This document shows, one piece after another, positions 56,925 through 64,000 of a stretch of DNA of 64,000 nucleotides (positions are counted from its first letter, which is position 1; each line of letters opens with the position of its first letter). The position numbers and the translations under genes are program-made. Source of the DNA: Thelephora terrestris (Eukaryota > Basidiomycota > Agaricomycetes > Thelephorales > Thelephoraceae). The stretch spans positions 434,001 to 498,000 of the forward strand of contig WIUZ02000011.1 in assembly GCA_015956445.1 (NCBI GenBank), in the 5' to 3' direction. A model generated the notes under the pieces. It worked only from the letters and a program-made list of their open reading frames with translations. It had not been told where the DNA came from and did no database searches.

Positions 56925-59843
56925 CTAGATGGGCATCTTTTGAATGCTTATCAACACCCCTCGTCCATACCGCAGCGATTCAAGCCTCTTCCTCAACCTC
57001 GCAACTTCTTCTCCGAAAGACCAAGAAGCATGAGAATTTATCCTCTCCTCGATCTGCTCTATCTGCCCTTCCACGATTTCCTGGTACGTAGAGAGGAAGT
57101 GTTTGGTGGACCAGTCCATCAGCTTCTTGGTTTCCGCCTCCAGCTGCGATTTGACCTCTCCAGAAAGGTCGTAATACTTCGCCCACAAGATGGCGACCCA
57201 CTGAGGGAGGATGTCTGGACCGTCAGCGTCGGCCTGCTTGAGGTATGGGATTATTGTCGGGTTTTTGGCGCATCGGTAGAACGAAGAGGGGATGCGCTCT
57301 TCGGCGATACCACCGAGCAAGGTGATGGCATCCCACCGGTCCTCGGGTATGTGTTTCCGCCAATACAAAGAATCCAGCATGCCCATCAACGTACCGAACA
57401 CAGCTTCGGACAAAAGAAAGCCATCCTTCTTCTCCAGCGACTCCTGGGCGGAAGAAGACCACCCGGAGATGAACTCGTCGACTTTCTCATCGCTGAAAGT
57501 TTTGTTCGCCTCGAATAGCTGGGAGTCAAGATGGCGTAGGAATATGACGGTGGCGCGTCGAAGCAGGTACGGTGAGCCGTTTCGAAGGGCGCGGCAAATT
57601 CCGTTGAAAAACAGGGGTTGCGTAAAGTCGACCCGCCCAATTCCATCGCCTATGACTTCCGGGAGGGCGCCTGCGAGAGCCAACATCGTCCGTTCCAGAG
57701 GAATATCCACCTGGATCCCATTTTCTTGCTCGGAGAAGCAGTGCGCGAGAAAGCGCACGAGTGGCGTTGGATCTTCGACGTGTGGCCGAGGGACTCCCCA
57801 CTTGAAAGCACCGATCAACGACAGCGCTGCGGGATGCCAGAGCCAGTCATTCGAATCTGCGTTTTCCAGGATGGTGAGGAATAAGCTGTAGCTTTCGACA
57901 CACACTTTCTCCTGCTTAAGATGTGCGACGAGTTCCAAGACCCCTACAGCGAGTCGCCTGCTGGAGGCTGAGGAACGGGGTGAAACCGCTAGATTGAGGG
58001 TCCGATAGATTTTCCGTAGTATTTCCTCGATTTCCTCGCTAGGACAATCTTAATTCAGGTGCGAGAGGATGCAACTCAAAACGGAACGCACCTCTTGTCC
58101 ATGATAAAAAACCTGTCATCTACATCTGGCAACACCCCGACGATCATATTGGCGATCAGAAGACAATCTGCGATCACCCTGGATGGTGGGAGAGGTTCTC
58201 TTGAAAGCGAATATCGCACGAATCCGAGAACTTCCTTCGTGGGTATCTCTTGGGTGCGCAACGTGACCCTGGCACGACAACGGAGGATGTGGCTCAGCCA
58301 GCAGTAATGGGCATCACCGAACACGAAGTCCTGCCATCGAATCTCCCGTTCACTGTTGAAGACGGCATCAAGAACTTCTAAGGTGGACTCCAGTTCGTGA
58401 TCCTCCCCCGGGCGAAATCCGAGCAAGGAGCCAACCTTTGAGGCTACAATCTTGTGGGTGTCGTCCGTGGCATCCGCGCATAGACGCTGTACACGGATGT
58501 GCAGGAGGGCCCTTGCACTTCCGTAAGCCTGGTCTCGCATCCCTGGCCGGACAAGCACCCTTCCATCTTTCAGGAATTCAAACGACTTGCGTAAGCAGTC
58601 GTATGCTTCGAGAAGGGGTACCCTGCGGACGTTCGAGGTCCAGTTAACTTCCGGAATGAACCGAGTCAACGCAACGACAGCGTCCGACGCGCCGGCAAAC
58701 TTGAACATTGTCGAAATGCAGTTGGTGTCGGAAGCATGTGTGCTTTCTTCTTCCTCCGGGTTTAGACTAACATTTGCAGGTGACAATGTTCTGGATGATG
58801 GGGTTTGAGGTAGTGTCGCAAGTTCTTCGTCGATCGACCTCGCGAGTGTTACTGTGGCAAACGATTGGTTCAGCTGCTTAAATCGAACCACCTCGGACAG
58901 CTGATCCCGGATTTTTTGTAGCCGGAGACGTTGACGCTTCTCTACGGAGGAGATGACACGGCGAAAGACGATGGATACAGGCGTCTGGAAGGGACACGTC
59001 TTCCAGGCCGTTGCGGCGAACACTATAAACAGATAGAAGAGGACACCGAAAACAGTGAAACCGGCGATGACAGCCGAGACTGTGTGACTGAGGCCCCACA
59101 GATATTGAGCTAACCCGTATCCAAGGAGGAGGAGCGAGAGTTGCATGACAAAGGGGAGACACTCCATGATGAGCTTGAAGCGCCAAGTGATCATCCCCCT
59201 CATCCTGAGTTCCCTGTGACGACTGCGGTCGATTATAGATCCTTCGACGTGGAGGTTGAGCCATTGTTTCCCAAGCATGGCTAAGAATGCGGCAAGCAGC
59301 GCGCTCGCCAGAGAGGCGAACAGGATAGACTGGACCTGGACCGCGGAGACGCTTGGACCTGACGGCGCTGAGACGTCGGGCTGAGTTAGAATCCCTGAGG
59401 TGGGGTTCGGGTGATTCGGAACCCCTGAGGTGGCGTTGAGCTGGTTCAAGATCTCCGAGGTGACGTCGAGCATCGTTTTCAGGACAGTGAAGCTCATCTG
59501 GTTGTAGTTCGGTCGCAAGTCCTGTTGGATGTCGACGATGAATGCCGACGCCACCGCTGAAAACAGACCGGCCTGCATCCTTATCAATCCTGAGATGCAG
59601 CACGACACCATTCAACTCACAAATATCAGAGTGGTGTTGAGATCGTCGTGATACTTGTTGTGGAAATCCTTGTCATATTCGTCTGCCTCTCTGTTGAACA
59701 TCTTGTAGAAGTGCCTGCGGGGGTCCACCTCTGGCGGATTGTTGGCTGCTGCGAGCCGTTCCAACGTAAGATGAAGGGCGCGCAGAGTCTCGTCGAGTCT
59801 AGGAGCACGGTTATGACCACTGAACCCCCAGACGCCAATGAGA
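56925..59843 (-). CDS. DUF6535 domain membrane protein
   Basis: Three supported exons: 59621-59843 (or further upstream), 58092-59572 and 56925-58038, with introns of 48 and 53 nt, giving about 938 residues. Exon 1 encodes FNREADEYDKDFHNKYHDDL then NTTLIF. Exon 2 continues with AGLFSAVASAFIVDIQQDL, the DUF6535 signature. Four hydrophobic segments follow: the AGLFSAV helix, SILFASLASALLAAFLAML, PFVMQLSLLLLGYGLAQYLW and VSAVIAGFTVFGVLFYLFIV. Then come Arg-rich cytosolic and helical regions, ending in a coiled-coil-like C-terminus (LEAETKKLMDWSTKHF). Family members are Agaricomycete-specific membrane proteins of unknown role, often near NLR and kinase genes as here. The start codon is not resolved: the frame of exon 1 meets a stop upstream, so another 5' exon is expected. 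Confidence 0.78.
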
Positions 59844-60349
59844 CTGACCGGTCACTCTCCGTCATCTTGTGCTTGAGTCTGTGTATCGGGCTTTCGAGGG
59901 TAACTGGCGACTGTCGTTTGAGAGGCGGGGTGCTGGACTCTGATGATTGGTATGGACTCCCATTGTCTGTCCAGGACGTGGGGGTATATGTACCATCATT
60001 TAGTACGCCCTTCCGTGATGGATCAGGGACGTGGCGCAAACAACGATTTTTTTTAAATTTTTGCCAAACTTGGACTGGTGCTCGCGCCGAGCTCGCGCAA
60101 CACCGAAGACACATCCATCGTTCTCATAACCACTTTCAAGAACTACGACAGGTCCCTGCATGCCTTTGTCTTCACTTCTCATCGTATACATTTTGCCGAA
60201 CCAGTCGACTTACAGCGCACAGGGGCCGTTGCCGCAAACCGGGAACACAGTAAGGTAGTACATAATCCAAAAAGTATCTCTTTTAACAAGGGTAGAGCTA
60301 CCGAACGCGTGGCCCGGTGGCCCTCGCCGTTTATTATAGATCCGGATAG
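59844..60349. other. Intergenic, probably 5' part of DUF6535 gene
   Basis: Contains the unplaced 5' exon(s) of the DUF6535 gene (a possible ATG in ATGACGGAGAGTGACC near 59867) and the 3' flank of the kinase. No independent gene seen. Confidence 0.4.
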
Positions 60350-61621
60350 TTACCAGCCGCAGAGTTTCTCAAAGACGGCCAAGGCGAATTGCGTGGAAAC
60401 GTTCCACAGGGACATCGTGTCCATGGCTGCTGTTTCCAGAATATGTTCGAAACGGGGGCGTGGTCGCCACTCTCTTTGAACGATGGGGATCTTTTCCCGT
60501 AGTTCGAGCCATAGTGGCAACGCTTCTTTTGCTGTGACCCTTTGCTCTGGGTCCACAGCAGTCATCCGGCTAATCAGCGGCAGAAGGAAGCCGGTGTTGG
60601 CGAACTTCTGAAGGATTATGAGTTTTTTAGAGGGAAACAGATAAGTGAATAATCACGTTATAAAAGTCCTGCCTCAGCATGTTTCCCATGATGAATACGT
60701 CCAGCTTGAATGGATCGTAGGGAACCAACTCGGACAATTCAGGCGGTTCTTGATCCCGACCCAGAACTCCAGTGACAAGCTTCTGGGGATCCTCTTCTGA
60801 TATGTGCGTGGATATGCCGAAGTCCGCAAAGTAATATCTTACCCCAACAACGGAACGAGGGAAATAGGTGGCCCACCCAGAATAGTCGCGTTTGTACCCG
60901 TAATGAACCGGGTGAAAACCTTCGGGGTACATAGCGTCCGCATCCATCAAGATGTTGCGCATAACGCAGTCGCTATCAATGTGTAAGTATGAGGGAAAAA
61001 ACGCAGGCGAACTAATTACCGGTGAGCGACCCCCTTCTCATGAATGAACACCAGTCCCTATGAGCCAAAGTCAGAGGCGCACACTTCGTTAAAGCGGTGA
61101 TCTCACCTCAAGGACCTGGTCCACAAAGTCCACAATCTCCTTCACGTACTGAAAGGGGGGCGAATCTGCGACTCGCAACAAAGGCATGACCATGTAGGAT
61201 GTTGTATCGTCTTCTGGATCATCGATGATCTCTATTATGGGCACACAGTGGTTCCTTGGGTCTGATCGTAGTTCCTTCGTGCTTAACATCTGGGCGATAC
61301 GAGATTCTTCATCGTTCCTGCCGACCGGTTTGATGCACACACACTTGCCCTCGTCAGTATATGCATCGATAAGGTGGGTCTGCGAGGCCGTCAGAACAGA
61401 ATCGGGCGATCGATGAACGGCCGGAGTACCTTTGTGACCTCGCCGTCTTCGGAGTGCAATGGGCTCATACCAGTGTTGCGCCAGGATGGGACCCAATCCT
61501 TTCGAAGTCGCGGGCGAAAGTTATAGCCATGGGCGTTGAAGAGCTCCTCACGGGTGGCCCAATGTTTTTCATCTGGCGTGCGGTTCTCAAAAGCCCTGTA
61601 TCGTTCAGGGTTTGCAGACAT
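60350..61621 (-). CDS. Protein kinase-like protein
   Basis: Five exons: 61430-61621, 61107-61379, 61020-61057, 60657-60972 and 60350-60607. All are in phase, 358 residues from MSANPERYRAF. The N-terminus has the fungal signature FRPRLRKDWVPSWRNTG. Next come the ATP-binding lysine (EGKCVCIKPV), MVMPLLRVADSPPF as hinge, catalytic HRD in GVAHRDCVMRNILMDAD (split by an intron within the HRD codons), metal-binding DFG in YYFADFGIS, and DVFIMGNML in place of the usual helix F. All three catalytic residues are present, so it may be active, though the glycine loop is not evident. The apparent frame change after HSEDGEVTK is a 50-nt intron (61380-61429), not a frameshift. Its substrate is unknown. It is divergently arranged with the gene at 61921. 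Confidence 0.85.
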
Positions 61622-61857
61622 GGTGGGTGAGGGAAGCGAGGAGGTGGTGGTTTGATGATAAACAGAATGTTGATTGAATTGACGTTCCACGTTGAGGCCG
61701 TGCGTGTTTGTCAATGTTTTGCCTTCTCGTAATATCTTGACCCTCAAAGGGACAGAGACCGATTTGATCTCGTTCAGACTCCCAGGCTTTTGTTGGGCAA
61801 ACGCTGGACATGATCAATTGATCCAGCTTACCGGACGTTGGCACGACTTGAAATGCA

Positions 61858-61865
61858 TATAAAAA
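61858..61865 (+). promoter_or_regulatory. TATA box of the gene at 61921
   Basis: TATAAAAA lies 63 bp upstream of the ATG in the 299-bp divergent intergenic region shared with the kinase gene. Confidence 0.6.
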
Positions 61866-61920
61866 TCGACTGTTCTTCCGAGATGAGGGCCTTCACATCT
61901 CACTCATCCTTACCTCCAAG

Positions 61921-62804
61921 ATGGAGTTCTGCGTTTCTCTTCTCTCTACCCAAACTGCCTATTTAACCGTGGCTGTAACAACGACCCTCGCAGCGGGGAT
62001 GCTTCCATCCATTACCGCTGAAGCCAAAGCAGCGGAGCTCAGGAAGCTCTTCAACATGGTCGAGGCCCGGCATGACTACTTCGTCGGGAAGGTACTTCCC
62101 AAGATACCATCCACTTGCGCGAAAGATTTCACAGGAGTCGAATGTACGACCACCCTACTGGAGACGTAAGTAAACCGTACCATTCCTCAATTGGATTCAC
62201 CTGATGCTTGTGCACAGTTTGGGTTCGCGGCTGAACGAAGTAGAGGGGACCGTGTCTTGTTCGGGGGTATACCGTTGGTCCCCGACGTTTATGAGCACCG
62301 AGATGAAGCACCTCTACGATGACCTGGCAGAGCTCGACTTTAATACCACGGTTCGTTCTTCGCTTCCCGCGTGCAGCTCGCATTGTATCAACTCTCTTCC
62401 AGAACACGTCGAAGTCAGCGAACATTGTGATCGCTAGCTGTAAGTTATACAGAGAGGCGTGGAGTTTCTTCTAACTCTGGTGCATGTTAGTGACAGACGA
62501 CCCGGAAACGCGGCGCATCTTGCTCGGGGGGGAAGTCAAGGAGCGTAACCCCACCAAGAAGCTTGGAGGTGTCAAAGTGAGCTTCAAAGGTTCGTCGGTT
62601 GCAACCTCCCCACAGGAGACACGTATTTATTACCTCCGTGGCAGGCAAATCAGGGCAGGAAGGCCTCTGACTTTTAGTTTTATACATCACCGCTTGATAA
62701 TATATAGATACATCCCATTCCATAGTGTACCATTTCCTCTCCTTCTCCCATTTGTACCAGGCGGACCAAACTTTACGATTGCCAGCGGAGCGCTTAACAC
62801 TTAA
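61921..62804 (+). CDS. Unknown 242-residue protein
   Basis: Four exons, 61921-62165, 62218-62350, 62403-62439 and 62491-62804, with 51-52-nt GT...AG introns. The N-terminus (MEFCVSLLSTQTAYLTVAVT) is mildly hydrophobic and could be a signal or membrane segment, followed by helical sequence (AEAKAAELRKLFNMVEARHD). The middle holds CAKDFTGVECTTTLLE and SCSGVYRWSPTFMSTEMKHL. The tail (KLGGVKVSFKGSSVATSP) and the last 60 residues are less protein-like, so the final exon may end earlier. No known domain. Confidence 0.55.
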
Positions 62805-62984
62805 TCAACATTTCAATCTGGGCCACAATCGTGATCTGTCAGTGGTGGGACCACAAGCGCAAACACACACAAATAGCGGGACGCTGTTCGAGAACGTCCC
62901 CGTTCGTCACCCCGCCACTCTGGGTGTCCCTGAGTGCGCTGCCGCGCCCCCCCTGCCGCCACTGGTGGCGTGATGCGATCTTGG

Positions 62985-63335
62985 CTCGGGAATCCCCAAG
63001 TACGCTTTGAGTTGGAAGGTGTGCTATTGAAGTAGGGTAGGAACGGCTCGCACAGATGTCTGCCCATTACGGTAAGGACCATTCCGCGAGAGATGATGAG
63101 ATCCGACCGTGGGATGAGTTCGAACGGCATGACAAGACGCCAGCGCTTGCACACCAAAAAAGAAGGGTGCAATAGGACTGTGAGATGTCGGTCAGCAGCT
63201 CGTTCGATGATGATTGAATGAAGGATAAAGAGCTGGTCAATTTCCTAAAGACGATGAAGGGGGGCCATATCTTGAGTGTCATCCTGTAAGGGGGATATTT
63301 CCAGTGAGCCTTCGAACTCCTAATCCAGTCCAAGG
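62985..63335 (-). pseudogene. F-box-like gene fragment
   Basis: Minus-strand frame reads LVCKRWRLVMPFELIPRSDL and then GRHLCEPFLPYFNSTP, preceded in another frame by NELLTDISQSYCTLL. It resembles 55190-55420 in inverse orientation. It lacks the rest of a gene. Confidence 0.4.
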
Positions 63336-63675
63336 AACTGACCTGTTAACGCTGAATCCAAGTGCTGCAGATGACCGATGCCCGTAGGTCGTCACGCTTC
63401 CTGACTTTCTACTTGGAGAAATTCTCACTAAGCCCAGTCCCATTCGTACTCGTAGCGATGATCATACGTGTGCTTTGAAAGTTTGGGTAAGCGTTTCTGC
63501 ATTCCGGCTAAAAAAAACGGGAAGGCATTCCATCTCGTCCGAGATGAAAACTTACGATTAAGTGCTAGCCTCTAACCAGAGAGTGATCGACGATTCCTCA
63601 GAATAATTCCCAACATCCATCAACTTGGGTCACTGCGGGTTCACCAGGATGCCCGTTTCACGATGACGACGATTG
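63336..63675. other. Intergenic, nothing recognised
   Basis: No credible frame, repeat or RNA feature was found in this stretch. Confidence 0.5.
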
Positions 63676-64000
63676 CTAGGGGTGGCTGTCAAAGTTTAGC
63701 GGGCTTCGGGAAAGCGACCTCTGACGGCGGCTCGGGCCGGCCCCGTGATTAGTTTCGAAATGTAATTTCTTCACAAACGATCGCAAATGCAAACTCAAGG
63801 CGCCTGGGGCTAGCGGATCCAATTTATTAATTTGACCCTCCAAGCTTGTGATATAAGCCTCGAGCATTTTGAAGTACGACCCAAGTTGGTGGGGGTGTTC
63901 CGATATTGTGGCCTTCCTCCTCGAGCTGGTCCCGGACCTCCTGCGAGAGATCATGATACATTATCCACAACATCCCCAGCCAGGGGGATGCTTTCTCGGC
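63676..64000 (-). pseudogene. C-terminal part of a second DUF6535-like gene
   Basis: Runs off the window end. The minus strand reads SPWLGMLWIMYHDLSQEVRD and then, in another frame, LGSYFKMLEAYITSLEGQIN. These parallel LPQWVAILWAKYYDLSGEVK and the LSTYQEIVEGQIEQIEE tail of the gene at 56925-59843. The two halves lie in different frames with no plausible intron between them, so a frameshift near 63918 is likely. Confidence 0.5.

Noticed and set aside
61380-61429. Frameshift in the kinase gene
   Set aside because: The change of frame coincides with a GTACTC...CGCAG intron that restores the kinase sequence in phase.

Overview
The window looks like a repeat-dense stretch of a filamentous basidiomycete genome, most likely an Agaricomycete. 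The genes use many short introns (about 40-70 nt, GT...AG). The right side carries three families typical of that class: a NACHT-WD40 receptor-like protein, a DUF6535 membrane protein, and an HRD/DFG protein kinase of the fungal 'DWVPSW' type. No rRNA, no convincing functional tRNA and no CRISPR array is present.

Layout. (1) 1-6.7 kb is a huge imperfect palindrome (centre near 3.46 kb). Its arms carry 35-bp and 45-bp satellite units that are themselves palindromes, a 27-bp degenerate repeat and telomere-like (CCTAA)n/(TTAGG)n. (2) 6.7-8.05 kb is sparse sequence with gene remnants. (3) 8.05-34.1 kb is a deep nest of mobile elements. Three gene-bearing families end in TG...CA, share the start TGTCA and have exact 5-bp target duplications: family 1 copies at 8054-16321, 20788-34082 and 27562-30857, family D at 16466-19002, and family E at 24717-27141. 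Each carries spliced or TATA-driven genes for coiled-coil or acidic proteins and shows no reverse transcriptase. They are interrupted by solo LTRs, by CACTG-ended MITEs with 3-bp duplications, and by a 3.8-kb palindromic element with telomere-like repeats. (4) 34.4-47.4 kb is a DD34E (Tc1/mariner-like) DNA transposon. It has a damaged transposase on + and a second gene, with a SAM-like C-terminus, on -. A young Ty1/copia element (36154-42062) sits inside that second gene, and a second giant palindromic element (44126-47269) sits beside the right terminal repeat. (5) 47.4-49.6 kb holds chimeric element fragments. (6) 49.65-64 kb is a gene island: the NLR (49955-54825), the DUF6535 gene (56925-59843), the kinase (60350-61621), an unknown 242-residue protein (61921-62804), and remnants of F-box-like and DUF6535-like genes.

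Insertion order can be read from target duplications. Family-1 copy 3 and element E both landed inside copy 2. A CACTG MITE landed inside an LTR that sits at the edge of copy 2. The palindromic element landed in the exact dyad of an older MITE. The strongest candidates for something undescribed are the giant telomere-repeat palindromes and the gene-bearing TG...CA elements.
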